Source: Lachnospiraceae bacterium
Lineage (GTDB): Bacteria; Bacillota; Clostridia; Lachnospirales; Lachnospiraceae
Length of the DNA stretch: 64,000 nucleotides
Direction: 5' to 3'
NCBI GenBank assembly: GCA_018384375.1
Contig: JAHAYJ010000017.1
Coordinates: 62,001-126,000, forward strand
Below are positions 28,986 to 39,121 of the stretch, in pieces. Both the position numbers and the translations under genes were made by a program. The number at the start of each line of letters is the position of its first letter. The stretch's first letter is position 1. The notes beneath the pieces are model-generated. The model did not search any database, was not told where the DNA came from, and saw nothing but the letters and a program-made list of their open reading frames with translations.

Positions 28986-30425
28986 ATGATGAGATCATTG
29001 TATTCTGGTGTAGCAGGTCTTAAGACGCACCAGACAAGAATGGACGTTATCGGTAACAATATTGCTAACGTTAACACCACATCTTACAAATCACAGTCCA
29101 TGACATTCAGTGATTTGATGTATCAGACAACACAGGCAGCATCCGGAGCCAATCCTACCACAGGTGTAGGTGGAACAAACGCCAGACAGATTGGTCTTGG
29201 CTCCAAGACAGGGGCAATCAAGACGGCAATCACAACACAGGGTGCAGCACAGTCCACAAACGATCCCTTTGATATCATGATTACGGGAGATGCGTTCTTT
29301 ATCGTGAGCAACGGCTCAGAGAACTTCTTCACAAGAGACGGGTCCTTCTATGTGGACGGCGCAGGAAATCTGGCCATGACCAGTACCGGCTACAATGTTA
29401 TGGGCTGGCAGGTGGATCCCGCCAATCCTAATGCGGTGAGAAAGGATACCGTATCTGCACTGCGCGTCATGAATGCGGAAAATCTCACTTATCCGCCGGA
29501 GGCAACTTCAGATGCAACCGTATCCGGCATTATTGATAAATATGATACCGACATCAACAGCAAGGATGGACGTATCATGAATCTGGAATTTTATGACAAT
29601 CAGGGGTATAAATATACGGCCCGTTTGAGTGTTCATGCAGTTAACGGCGATAAGGGTGACTTTTATGTGAAACTGGATGATATTCTGGATTCCGAAGGAA
29701 AGTCTATTATGTATGAGACTGATGGTGTGACTCTTACAGATGTTGGAACAAAAGTTAAATTTGGATATGACACCATTAAAGATTCGGACGGAAATACGGT
29801 GCAATATGATGATGGAGGTACTCCGAAGGATGTAGAAGGGGCAGCAATTCTGAAATATGTGGAGGGAAAAGGAACCTTTTCGTTCGCCGGACAGGATGCC
29901 GCAGGAACAGGCGGAAGCACATTGACTCTGGGGTTAAGCACTATTCCGAATTTCCACGATATTACCATTGATTTCTCCGCAACTTCAAACTACAACGCAA
30001 ACGGAACCTCAACGCTGGATGCCCTCAGAGGAGATGCGAAGGGTCTTGGCGCAGGACGTAAAATCGGTGAGATGAGCGGTATCAGTATTCAGAAGGACGG
30101 TATGATCTACGCATCCTACGATAACGGTCAGAAACGTTTGTTAGGACAGATTGCGGTAGCAACCTTCCCCAATGCCTCCGGTCTTGAAAAAGCAGGTGAC
30201 AACCTCTATTCAGCAACCATGAACTCCGGTGAGTTTAACGGTATCGGTGAAGATATCACCGTGGGCGGCGGTTACATGAATTCCGGTGTGTTGGAAATGA
30301 GTAATGTGGATCTTTCCGCTGAGTTTACGGAGATGATCACGACCCAGAGAGGCTTCCAGGCCAACAGCCGTATCATTACAGTTTCCGATACACTGCTTGA
30401 GGAACTGACAAATCTTAAGAGATAA
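28986..30425 (+). CDS. flgE: Flagellar hook protein FlgE
   Basis: MMRSLYSGVAGLKTHQTRMDVIGNNIANVNTTSYKS; C-term SNVDLSAEFTEMITTQRGFQANSRIITVSDTLLEELTNLKR. Confidence 0.96.
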   Translation: MMRSLYSGVAGLKTHQTRMDVIGNNIANVNTTSYKSQSMTFSDLMYQTTQAASGANPTTGVGGTNARQIGLGSKTGAIKTAITTQGAAQSTNDPFDIMITGDAFFIVSNGSENFFTRDGSFYVDGAGNLAMTSTGYNVMGWQVDPANPNAVRKDTVSALRVMNAENLTYPPEATSDATVSGIIDKYDTDINSKDGRIMNLEFYDNQGYKYTARLSVHAVNGDKGDFYVKLDDILDSEGKSIMYETDGVTLTDVGTKVKFGYDTIKDSDGNTVQYDDGGTPKDVEGAAILKYVEGKGTFSFAGQDAAGTGGSTLTLGLSTIPNFHDITIDFSATSNYNANGTSTLDALRGDAKGLGAGRKIGEMSGISIQKDGMIYASYDNGQKRLLGQIAVATFPNASGLEKAGDNLYSATMNSGEFNGIGEDITVGGGYMNSGVLEMSNVDLSAEFTEMITTQRGFQANSRIITVSDTLLEELTNLKR

Positions 30426-30457
30426 GCTTAAGTTTTAGCAATTACATACAACAGAAG

Positions 30458-30490
30458 AGGGAACCGGTCATTTTGAGCGGTTCCCTTTCC
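30458..30490 (+). terminator. Intra-operon hairpin (possible attenuator) after flgE
   Basis: AGGGAACCG-gtcattttgag-CGGTTCCCT then tttcctttc. Confidence 0.55.
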
Positions 30491-30538
30491 TTTCGAAAGG
30501 TACTGAATAAAGTATCGTTTTAAAAACGGGGGAATTTT

Positions 30539-30724
30539 ATGATAGAACTTACAAGAATAAACGGGACCAAGGTATTGGTGAATCCGGACCTGATGGAACT
30601 TGTGGAAGAAACACCGGATACGGTTGTTGCTTTTACTACGGGAAGGAAAATAATTGTAAAAGAAAGTAGACAAGAGATAAAAAATCTTGTAAAATCGTAT
30701 AGAAAGGATATTTTTGCGGTTTGA
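30539..30724 (+). CDS. flbD: Flagellar FlbD family protein
   Basis: MIELTRINGTKVLVNPDLMELVEETPDTVVAFTTGRKIIVKES. Confidence 0.95.
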   Translation: MIELTRINGTKVLVNPDLMELVEETPDTVVAFTTGRKIIVKESRQEIKNLVKSYRKDIFAV

Positions 30725-31539
30725 CGCAAAAAAAGGTGAGAATTGTGGATTTGGCGTCAATTTTGGGCCTAGTGCTCTGCTTCGCAATGTGTGCGTATGG
30801 TATCATTGATAATGCCGGTATACAGAATATTAACCGCTATCTGGATCCCCCTTCGGCGATCATCACTTTTGGTGGTGCTTTTTTTGCTATTCTGGCATCT
30901 TATAGCCTTTCGGATTATATAGCCGGCCTGAAGAGCTTTCTTTTGGTATTTAAAGCTCCTGTAGCTGATGTAAAGGCGATGATTCAGCAGATTATCGATC
31001 TGTCAAATATTGCCAGAAAGGAAGGACTTCTTTCTCTGGAGGAAGCAGCCGGTAATCTTGATGATGAGTTTATGAAAAAAGGAATTCTTCTTATCGTGGA
31101 TGGTACGGACCCAGAGCTGGTAAGAGGAATCATGGAGACTGAGCTGATCAGTATTGAAGACAGACATAAAAAGAAAATAAGCTTCTGGGAGGATCTGGGT
31201 TCCATGGGACCTGCCTGGGGTATGATCGGTACGCTGGTCGGCCTTGTTAACATGCTTTATGAGATGGAAAATCCTTCCACGATCGGACCGTCCATGGCGG
31301 TGGCACTGATTACAACCTTGTATGGTTCCCTGCTTGCCAACTGGATCTGTACGCCTGTTGCCAGTAAGCTGAAGTCAAATAATGCAAGTGAAATCATGAT
31401 AAAGGAAATTATGATCGAGGGTCTTTTGTCAATTCAGGCAGGAGAGAACCCCCGTGTAATAGAAGAAAAACTGAAATCATTCTTGGCACCGAAGGATCGG
31501 GTAAGCCAGACTGACGGAGGTGAAGCAGAGAATGGCTAA
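30721..31539 (+). CDS. motA: Flagellar motor stator protein MotA
   Basis: MotA/TolQ family features; WGMIGTLVGLVNML; precedes motB. Confidence 0.95.
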   Translation: MTQKKVRIVDLASILGLVLCFAMCAYGIIDNAGIQNINRYLDPPSAIITFGGAFFAILASYSLSDYIAGLKSFLLVFKAPVADVKAMIQQIIDLSNIARKEGLLSLEEAAGNLDDEFMKKGILLIVDGTDPELVRGIMETELISIEDRHKKKISFWEDLGSMGPAWGMIGTLVGLVNMLYEMENPSTIGPSMAVALITTLYGSLLANWICTPVASKLKSNNASEIMIKEIMIEGLLSIQAGENPRVIEEKLKSFLAPKDRVSQTDGGEAENG

Positions 31540-32338
31540 GAGAAAACCGGAAGAACCCCCTAAGGGTGCCCCGGCATGGCAGACTACATTTGCTGACTTG
31601 ATGAACTTGCTTCTTTGCTTTTTTGTCATGTTGTTTTCTATGTCATCTGTAGATGCACAGAAGTTTGAACTTTTGGCTGCTTCATTTAATCAGACCTTCA
31701 GTATTTTTTCAGCAGGCGCGACTGCAATCGGTGACGGTGTCCTGATCAGTAACGGTGTGAGCCAGCTCAATGAGCTGGATCAGTACATTAACAGTACCGG
31801 AAGAGAGGCTGAGGGGGAATTGATTCCTGAGAACCTGGAATCTGCAGCTGAGATAATGGAAGAGGCAAAGCTTCAGGAATCAGAGGAACTGGCAGAGAAG
31901 ATCGAGGAAGCCTTGGAGGAAAAAAAGCTTGATAAAGAAGTGGATATTGAGTTTACGGCTCAATATGTTCAGCTTACCTTAAACGGTGCATTACTTTTTG
32001 ATTCGGGAAGTGTTGAGATCAAGGAGGAAGCGCTGCCGCTGATGAATCAGCTTGGCATCATTCTTCAAAGGTTCAGCGAGGGTACAATAGAAATAGAAGG
32101 ACATACGGACAATGTCCCCATGTCCGGTTCTAAATATTCCAACAATGATGAACTCAGCAGCGGACGTGCGCTTTCTGTATTCTATTATCTGGAAAAAAAC
32201 ACAACGCTGGATATGGGCAGAATCAAGCATGCCGGAAGAGGCGAATATGTGCCTATCGCGGATAATTCCACAGAAGAGGGAAGGGCAAAGAACAGACGGG
32301 TTGAGATTAAAATATACAATGCGTTGAGTTCCTATTAA
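31532..32338 (+). CDS. motB: Flagellar motor protein MotB (OmpA-like C-terminus)
   Basis: WQTTFADLMNLLLCFFVMLFSM; IEIEGHTDNVPMSGSKYSNNDELSSGRALSV. Confidence 0.96.
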   Translation: MAKRKPEEPPKGAPAWQTTFADLMNLLLCFFVMLFSMSSVDAQKFELLAASFNQTFSIFSAGATAIGDGVLISNGVSQLNELDQYINSTGREAEGELIPENLESAAEIMEEAKLQESEELAEKIEEALEEKKLDKEVDIEFTAQYVQLTLNGALLFDSGSVEIKEEALPLMNQLGIILQRFSEGTIEIEGHTDNVPMSGSKYSNNDELSSGRALSVFYYLEKNTTLDMGRIKHAGRGEYVPIADNSTEEGRAKNRRVEIKIYNALSSY

Positions 32339-32364
32339 AACAAGGGTTAGGAAGGTTAAGGGTT

Positions 32365-32874
32365 ATGAAGAAAAATCTGATTTCAATTGTGATATTGGCG
32401 CTCTTGATCGTCAATATCGTCTTAACCGCCATTATGATGTTCAGTGTGACGAGCACAAACAAGAAGACGGCGGCGTTGGTTACAGATATTGCATCAGCAA
32501 TTAGTCTGGATCTTGGCAGCAATGAGGTGGAGGAAGAGGTAGAGGCTGTTCCGATGGAAAACATTGTTCCCTATACCATTGCTGATATGACAATACCACT
32601 TCGAAAGGGTGAAGATGAGAAGGATCATTACGCACTTCTTTCAGTTACCCTGTCTATGAACAGCAAGCACAGTGATTATAAGACTTATGGAGATCTGACT
32701 ACCAGAGAGGATCTGATCAAAGGACAGATTAATGAGGCAGTCAGTCAATATACGCTGGAGGAGGCAAATGCAAATCCTCAGGCAATCAAGGACGATATCC
32801 TTGCAAGAATTCAGAAGCTTTTTGGGTCTGACTTTATATTTGATGTTACTTTGAGCAGCACGCTTTACCAGTAA
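32365..32874 (+). CDS. fliL: Flagellar basal body-associated protein FliL
   Basis: N-terminal TM, FliL-like domain, position between motB and fliM. Confidence 0.88.
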   Translation: MKKNLISIVILALLIVNIVLTAIMMFSVTSTNKKTAALVTDIASAISLDLGSNEVEEEVEAVPMENIVPYTIADMTIPLRKGEDEKDHYALLSVTLSMNSKHSDYKTYGDLTTREDLIKGQINEAVSQYTLEEANANPQAIKDDILARIQKLFGSDFIFDVTLSSTLYQ

Positions 32875-32929
32875 ACACCATAAGGCGCCTGACATAAGAG
32901 AAAGGCAGCAATAAAGGAGGTGAGGGTTC

Positions 32930-33910
32930 GTGGGCGAGGTATTGTCTCAAAGTGAGATTGATAATCTGCTTGCAGCATTGAGCAGTGGCGAGCTGGATGT
33001 TGATCAGATGCAGGATCCGTCGGATAAACAGGTGAAGGATTACGATTTTAAACGGCCTGCAAAGTTCTCGAAAGAACATCTCAGAACACTTGAAATTATA
33101 TATGAACATTACGGACGACTGATTTCCACTAACCTTCCGGTTTATTTGAGAAAGAATGTTCAGGTTTCGGTTGCCAGTTCGGAAACCGTTACCTTTTCGG
33201 AATTTACCAATGCGCTCTCCAATCCGGTTATTCTGGGTATTGTGGACTTTAATCCACTTAACGGAAATGCCATCATTGAGCTTTCCTCCAATCTGGGATT
33301 TGCGATGATCGACCGAATGCTGGGTGGACAGGGAGTACCGCTTGAGAAAAGCAGAGATTTTTCAGATATTGAGATGACGATCCTGCAGAAGCTGATGGTC
33401 ATATGTATGCAGCTTATGCGTGAGCCCTGGCGGAATGTGGCGGAAATTAATCCCATGATGGAGAGAATTGAAACAAATGCACAGTTTGCACAGGTGATCG
33501 CTCCCAGTGATATGGTGGCAATTATTTCCTTGAGTGTTAAGATTGGGGAAGCCGAAGGGTTTATGAACATATGTCTTCCATATTTTACACTGGAAGATGT
33601 CATGGACAAGTTGAATACCAAGTATTGGTATTCAACGATGCAAAAAAATGATAACGAGAATTACGAGGAGCACCTTGAAGTGCTTATTAAGAAAATAGAT
33701 GTACCGGTTAAGGCTATTTTAGGAAGAAGCCAGGTGTCTGTAAATGATTTCCTGAACCTTCAGGTAGGAGATATTATCAGACTGGATTCCAGAGTGGATT
33801 CGGAAATGGATGTGTTTGTAGGAAACATCCAGAAGTTCAAGGCTCTTCCGGGATCCAGCAAAGACAATTACGCGGTACGAATAACATCAGTAATCAGAGA
33901 GGGGGAGTAA
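32930..33910 (+). CDS. fliM: Flagellar motor switch protein FliM
   Basis: EVLSQSEIDNLLAALSSGE CheY-binding N-term; NPVILGIVDFNPLNGNAIIELSSNLGFAMIDRMLGG. Confidence 0.96.
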   Translation: MGEVLSQSEIDNLLAALSSGELDVDQMQDPSDKQVKDYDFKRPAKFSKEHLRTLEIIYEHYGRLISTNLPVYLRKNVQVSVASSETVTFSEFTNALSNPVILGIVDFNPLNGNAIIELSSNLGFAMIDRMLGGQGVPLEKSRDFSDIEMTILQKLMVICMQLMREPWRNVAEINPMMERIETNAQFAQVIAPSDMVAIISLSVKIGEAEGFMNICLPYFTLEDVMDKLNTKYWYSTMQKNDNENYEEHLEVLIKKIDVPVKAILGRSQVSVNDFLNLQVGDIIRLDSRVDSEMDVFVGNIQKFKALPGSSKDNYAVRITSVIREGE

Positions 33911-33913
33911 GGT

Positions 33914-35182
33914 ATGGACGGTATGCTTTCACAGGATGAGATAAATGCATTGCTTAGTGGCATGGATTTGTCTGCAAATCCGGACACACCAGAGCCGGAA
34001 ACTGCAGCACAGGATGCAGCACCCGCACCGGAAATAGATGAAAGCCTTTTGACAGAAGACGAAAGAGATGCGATTGGAGAAATAGCCAATATCAGTATGG
34101 GCTCTTCTGCAACAACCTTATATTCACTGGTCAATCGTAAGGTTAACATTACAACACCTACGGTATCGCTTGCTAATTGGCAGGCCGTGGTCGGAGACTA
34201 TGAAAAGCCATGTGTCTTCATTCAGATCCGTTATACAGCCGGACTTGATGGCTCCAACATTATGGTATTGAAGGAACATGATGTAAAGGTGATCACCGAT
34301 CTAATGATGGGCGGTGACGGAAGCAACACAGATGGCGAGTTTGGCGAACTGCATCTGAGTGCTATTTCGGAAGCAATGAATCAGATGATGGGAGCAGCTG
34401 CAACCTCCATGTCGACCATGCTTGACAAGATGATTGATATCAGCCCGCCGGAAGCCAGCCTTGTACATTTGAATGAATTCAAAAAAGGTGGGGATATTGC
34501 TACTTTTCTGGAAGGAACCTTTGTAAAAATTGCTTTCAGAATGCAGATCGATGATCTGGTTGACAGTACCATCATGCAGCTGTATCCGATCGACTTTGCA
34601 AAAACGCTGTATGACACCTTTATTGGTACGCAATCAGCAGAAATAGAAGCATCCGCACCTGCACCGGAGCCTTATATACCACCTACGGTGGAAGCGCAGC
34701 CTGCACAGATGGATATGTCCCAGATGGGAGGAATGCAGGGAATGCCGCAAATGGGTATGGGAATGCCCCAGATGAACATGGGCATGCCGCAGATGAACAT
34801 GGGAATGCCGCAAATGGGCATGGGAATGCCTCAGATGAACATGGGCATGCCACAGGGAATGCCACAAATGGGCATGGGAATGCCCCAGATGAATGTGCAG
34901 CCCGCTCAGTTCCAGAATTTCAATAATGATATGAGTGCAATGGTTGGTCAGGAAAATATCGGACTGATCAAGGATGTTCCTCTGGAAGTGACGGTTGAGC
35001 TGGGAAGAACCAAAAAATCGATTGCAGAAATTCTGGACTTTGCACCTGGAACGATTATTGAACTTGACAAGATAGCAGGTGAACCGATAGATGTACTTGT
35101 GAACGGCAAGTTTGTCGCAAAGGGCGAGGTTGTAGTAATTGAAGAAAGTTTTGGTATCCGTGTAACTGAAATCATTAAATAA
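33914..35182 (+). CDS. fliY: Flagellar motor switch phosphatase FliY (CheC-like + FliN/SpoA) with Met-rich linker
   Basis: MLSQDEINALLSGMD; two ExxN motifs (EIAN, EAMN); C-term SpoA domain VTVELGRTKKSIAEILDFAPGTIIELD. Confidence 0.95.
   Translation: MDGMLSQDEINALLSGMDLSANPDTPEPETAAQDAAPAPEIDESLLTEDERDAIGEIANISMGSSATTLYSLVNRKVNITTPTVSLANWQAVVGDYEKPCVFIQIRYTAGLDGSNIMVLKEHDVKVITDLMMGGDGSNTDGEFGELHLSAISEAMNQMMGAAATSMSTMLDKMIDISPPEASLVHLNEFKKGGDIATFLEGTFVKIAFRMQIDDLVDSTIMQLYPIDFAKTLYDTFIGTQSAEIEASAPAPEPYIPPTVEAQPAQMDMSQMGGMQGMPQMGMGMPQMNMGMPQMNMGMPQMGMGMPQMNMGMPQGMPQMGMGMPQMNVQPAQFQNFNNDMSAMVGQENIGLIKDVPLEVTVELGRTKKSIAEILDFAPGTIIELDKIAGEPIDVLVNGKFVAKGEVVVIEESFGIRVTEIIK
34751..34888 (+). repeat. 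In-frame 21-bp repeats encoding M(G/N)MGMPQ
   Basis: Units at 34751, 34772, 34793, 34814, 34835 and 34868, with a partial GMPQ at 34856-34867. Confidence 0.95.
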
Positions 35183-35201
35183 AAAGTTAGGAGAAAAAGA
35201 T

Positions 35202-35564
35202 ATGGCAAAAAATATTTTAATTGTTGATGACGCTGCTTTCATGCGAATGATGATTAAGGATATCCTTACCAAGAATGGATATAACGTGATCGGAGAAGCT
35301 GAGAATGGTGCAAAGGCTTTTGAAAAATATAACGAGCTTAAGCCCGATCTTGTGCTGATGGATATCACGATGCCTGAGGTAGACGGAATTGCAGCACTTA
35401 AGAAGATTAAGGGAGCTGATCCCAATGCGCTGATCATCATGTGTTCGGCAATGGGACAACAGGCAATGGTTATCGAAGCGATTCAGGGTGGCGCGAAGGA
35501 CTTTATCGTAAAACCCTTCCAGCCTGATCGTGTTCTGGAAGCGGTTAAGAAGGTTATCGGCTAA
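35202..35564 (+). CDS. cheY: Chemotaxis response regulator CheY
   Basis: NILIVDDAAFMRMMIKDIL...LVLMDITMPEVDG...FIVKPFQ. Confidence 0.95.
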   Translation: MAKNILIVDDAAFMRMMIKDILTKNGYNVIGEAENGAKAFEKYNELKPDLVLMDITMPEVDGIAALKKIKGADPNALIIMCSAMGQQAMVIEAIQGGAKDFIVKPFQPDRVLEAVKKVIG

Positions 35565-35565
35565 T

Positions 35566-35940
35566 ATGCTTCTTGCTATTACAACGAAAACAGACAGTTA
35601 TATTCAGTTTATGACAGTGCTCATTCTTTTTGTTCTGGTTTTGGGAATTGCTTATGCGGTTACCAGGTGGATTGCAAAAACACAGCAGGGAAGAGTCACG
35701 GCTGGAAATCTTGAAGTAATAGAAACCTGCAGGATCACATCCAATAAGTATGTTCAGATTATCCGGGCAGGTGATAAGTATCTGGTGATTGCTGTTGGCA
35801 AGGATGAAATACATATGCTTGCACAGCTCTCGGAAGATGAGCTTGTGCTGCGAAGCAACGGGCATAGTGAAAATCCGGATTTTGCCAGCGTGCTTGACAG
35901 AGTCCGTAAACTGAAGGATAAAGAAAAGACTAAGGGATAA
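35566..35940 (+). CDS. fliO: Flagellar biosynthesis protein FliO/FliZ-like
   Basis: N-terminal TM, GNLEVIETCRITSNKYVQIIRAGDKYLVIAVGKDEIHML; immediately upstream of fliP. Confidence 0.85.
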   Translation: MLLAITTKTDSYIQFMTVLILFVLVLGIAYAVTRWIAKTQQGRVTAGNLEVIETCRITSNKYVQIIRAGDKYLVIAVGKDEIHMLAQLSEDELVLRSNGHSENPDFASVLDRVRKLKDKEKTKG

Positions 35941-35946
35941 GGCAAT

Positions 35947-36813
35947 ATGGAGAAGAAGTTTGCCGGAGAAAAAATCATAAAGCGAATATGCCTGCTGCTT
36001 GCGGTGGGCATATTGTGTATTATACCGCGTATGGATGCGAGGGCAACGACTGTTGACTCCAATTTGACCGGTGAGACGGAAACCCGTACCAATATTGAAG
36101 AGCCGGGAAGTGCACAGACGGCGGAGGATCTTCAGGAGCTTAATATCGCAAACAGCCTGACAATTACGCATAGTGGTGATAATGGTCAGGTGAATGGAAC
36201 CCTGAAAATTCTGATCACGCTGACATTGATTGCATTGGCACCGACGTTGCTGATCATGATGACGTCGTTTACCAGGGTAATTATTGTCCTGCATTTTACA
36301 AGGGCTGCATTAAACACCCAAACAGCGCCGCCAAATCAGGTGCTGATTGGGTTAGCTTTGTTTTTAACCTTTTTCATTATGAGACCTACTCTTACAGAAG
36401 TTTATAATGAAGCGGTGGTTCCCTTTGAGGAAGGAACGATTACGCAGGATGAATTTTTCGAAGCCGGCATCAAACCTTTCAGGCAATTTATGTATGGTCA
36501 GACACAGACATCTGATGTGCGGCTGTTTATTGAAATCAGTGGGGAAGAGTGGGATGGCACACTCGATGGTATTCCTCTTACAGTTCTGGTTCCTGCGTTT
36601 ATTATTGGGGAATTGCGGCAGGCCTTTATCATGGGATTTGTGATTTACATTCCTTTTATTGTCATTGATATGGTGGTGGCTTCCACGCTGATGAGTATGG
36701 GTATGATGATGCTGCCACCTACAACAATTTCAATGCCATTTAAGATCCTGCTGTTTGTATTGGCAGATGGGTGGAATCTGATTATCGGAAATCTGGTCAA
36801 AACCTTCTACTGA
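35947..36813 (+). CDS. fliP: Flagellar export protein FliP
   Basis: LKILITLTLIALAPTLLIMMTSFTRVIIVLHFTRAALNTQTAPPNQVLIGLALFLTFF. Confidence 0.97.
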   Translation: MEKKFAGEKIIKRICLLLAVGILCIIPRMDARATTVDSNLTGETETRTNIEEPGSAQTAEDLQELNIANSLTITHSGDNGQVNGTLKILITLTLIALAPTLLIMMTSFTRVIIVLHFTRAALNTQTAPPNQVLIGLALFLTFFIMRPTLTEVYNEAVVPFEEGTITQDEFFEAGIKPFRQFMYGQTQTSDVRLFIEISGEEWDGTLDGIPLTVLVPAFIIGELRQAFIMGFVIYIPFIVIDMVVASTLMSMGMMMLPPTTISMPFKILLFVLADGWNLIIGNLVKTFY

Positions 36814-36880
36814 CAGTGAAGGTCAGAGAAAGCAGTTTATGAATGATTATTGGTTATAGAAGAGTGAATGGAGTGGAAAA

Positions 36881-37150
36881 ATGACAGTTGATGAGGTTAC
36901 AGCCATTGCCAGTTCGGCTTTATATCTGGTTATTAAAGTATCAGCACCCGTGCTCCTTGTGTCCTTGATCGTCGGATTGATTATCAGTATTTTTCAAACC
37001 GTGACTTCCATTCAGGAACAGACACTTACCTTTGTCCCCAAGATCATAGCAGTATTTCTTGCGTTGATCGTGCTGGGAAACTGGATGCTTGGAGAACTTT
37101 CCGGCTTTATGGAAACATTGTGGTCTGACTTTAGTCGTTATGTAAGGTAA
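36881..37150 (+). CDS. fliQ: Flagellar export protein FliQ
   Basis: APVLLVSLIVGLIISIFQTVTSIQEQTLTFVPKI. Confidence 0.97.
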   Translation: MTVDEVTAIASSALYLVIKVSAPVLLVSLIVGLIISIFQTVTSIQEQTLTFVPKIIAVFLALIVLGNWMLGELSGFMETLWSDFSRYVR

Positions 37151-37155
37151 AGAAC

Positions 37156-37935
37156 ATGCTGGAATATGCGTTTACATATGCGGATCTGGAATATTTTCTG
37201 CTGATACTGGTCAGGGTTTCATGCTTTATCTACATTGCTCCCTTTTTCAGCATGAGCAATACACCCAGGCGCATCCGGGTGGCTTTAAGCGTGTTTATCG
37301 CAATTCTGTTGTATCAGGCAATGCCTCATGATCCGCTTGCATACAATACAATTTTAGGATATTTTATGATCGTCATGAAGGAAGCACTCACGGGACTGCT
37401 CATTGGTTTTTCGGCAAATCTCTGCGGAACAGTGGTTTCCTTTGCGGGGCATATTGCAGATATGGAGATGGGCCTTTCCATGGCGAGCCTTATGGATCCT
37501 GCAACGAAGGAAACATCAACTATTTCAGGTATTTACTATAACTATATGGTCCTTTTGATGCTGATGATTTCGGGGATGCATCGCTATCTGATCAAGGCAT
37601 TTGCCGAGACCTATATACTGATTCCGGTTAACGGTGCTATCTTTGACAGCGAGGCGCTTCTTCGTTCAATGACAGAATTCATGGCGAACTATATCATCAT
37701 CGGCTTTCGCATTTGTCTGCCGATCTTCGCAGTTATGATTATTTTAAACGCAGTACTTGGAATTCTTGCCAAGGTTTCTCCGCAGCTTAACATGTTTGCG
37801 GTTGGTATTCAGATGAAGGTGCTGGTAGGTCTCAGCATTTTGTTCCTGTCCACAGCAATGCTGCCGGGGGCGGCAAATTTTATTTATACGCAGATGAAAC
37901 ATATGGTTGCTACCTTTGTGGAAGCAATGATGTGA
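37156..37935 (+). CDS. fliR: Flagellar export protein FliR
   Basis: FliR membrane topology and order fliP-Q-R-flhB. Confidence 0.95.
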   Translation: MLEYAFTYADLEYFLLILVRVSCFIYIAPFFSMSNTPRRIRVALSVFIAILLYQAMPHDPLAYNTILGYFMIVMKEALTGLLIGFSANLCGTVVSFAGHIADMEMGLSMASLMDPATKETSTISGIYYNYMVLLMLMISGMHRYLIKAFAETYILIPVNGAIFDSEALLRSMTEFMANYIIIGFRICLPIFAVMIILNAVLGILAKVSPQLNMFAVGIQMKVLVGLSILFLSTAMLPGAANFIYTQMKHMVATFVEAMM

Positions 37936-37941
37936 TGAAGC

Positions 37942-39099
37942 ATGCAGACGGAAGGAGCAAGCTGCATGATGGAAAGGGAAGAAAATCTTTTATTGAAATA
38001 TAATTTGCAGTTTTTTGCAAAAGACGGTCCCGGCGGTGAAAAGACGGAGGAGCCCACGGCAAAGAAGCTGGAGGATGCCAGAAAGGAAGGGCAGGTAGCT
38101 AAGAGTAAGGAGATAGCCAATGCCTTTGGGATACTGGCGCTTTTCGTGATACTGAAGGTTTATCTGGGAACCATGGGAACCCGTTTTATTGCGCTTTTTT
38201 CTGCAGTATATAACCAGCTTCCGGATGTGACAAAGATGTATAATGGAGACCTTCCGGTGGCAGCTTTGCAGACCATCATCCGTGGAATGATGGTCCAGCT
38301 GATCATTATTGTAGCACCTGTTTTTCTTGTCGGTTTTCTTGTGGCGTTCGTATGTGATGTGGCACAGGTGAAATGGAAGCCGACGGGTAAGCCGTTACAG
38401 CCGAAATTCAGTAAACTGAATCCGATAAAAGGCTTTGGTAGAATTTTTTCTTCCAATTCACTGATGGAACTGCTGAAATCGGCTTTGAAGCTCATTTTGA
38501 TCGGCTATATGGTTTATTCCTACCTGAAAGGAAGGGTGGATCAGATCTATCTTCTCTATGGCATATCCCTCAAGCAGGCAATTGGTCTGATCGGAGAAAT
38601 TGTTGTAGATCTCGGGATCAGGATTGCCGCCGTTTATATGGTGATTGCACTGCTTGATTTTGCATATCAGAAATGGAAGTTTAAAGAAGATATGAAGATG
38701 ACCAAGCAGGAAGTTAAGGATGAATACAAGAACCAGGAAGGTGATCCGCAGGTCAAAAGCAAGCAGAAGCAACGGATGCGGGAAGCATCCATGCGGCGTA
38801 TGATGCAGCAGCTGCCGGAGGCCGATGTAGTCATTACCAACCCGACGCACTATGCAGTGGCTATCAAGTATGATCCTGATAAATATGATGCTCCTTATGT
38901 ACTTGCAAAGGGCGAAAATTATCTGGCACAGAGAATTAAGGACGTGGCAAGGGAGCATGATATTGAGATTGTTGAAAATAAGCCGTTGGCACGAATGCTG
39001 TATGCCAACGTGGAAATCGGGGAGCTGATACCCCCGGAGCTTTACCAGGCGGTAGCGGAGGTACTGGCCTTTGTATATCACCTGAAAGGAAAAGTGTAA
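37942..39099 (+). CDS. flhB: Flagellar export protein FlhB
   Basis: EKTEEPTAKKLEDARKEGQVAKSKEI; NPTH autocleavage motif. Confidence 0.97.
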   Translation: MQTEGASCMMEREENLLLKYNLQFFAKDGPGGEKTEEPTAKKLEDARKEGQVAKSKEIANAFGILALFVILKVYLGTMGTRFIALFSAVYNQLPDVTKMYNGDLPVAALQTIIRGMMVQLIIIVAPVFLVGFLVAFVCDVAQVKWKPTGKPLQPKFSKLNPIKGFGRIFSSNSLMELLKSALKLILIGYMVYSYLKGRVDQIYLLYGISLKQAIGLIGEIVVDLGIRIAAVYMVIALLDFAYQKWKFKEDMKMTKQEVKDEYKNQEGDPQVKSKQKQRMREASMRRMMQQLPEADVVITNPTHYAVAIKYDPDKYDAPYVLAKGENYLAQRIKDVAREHDIEIVENKPLARMLYANVEIGELIPPELYQAVAEVLAFVYHLKGKV

Positions 39100-39121
39100 A
39101 AATACCTGAGAAGAAAGGAGG

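Noticed and set aside
34751-34888. Possible CRISPR-like repeat array
   Set aside because: Repeats are contiguous, in-frame coding units with no spacers.
34634-35440. 268-aa minus-strand ORF with HLRHSHAHL repeats
   Set aside because: The His-rich repeat is the antisense reading of the FliY Met-rich repeat.
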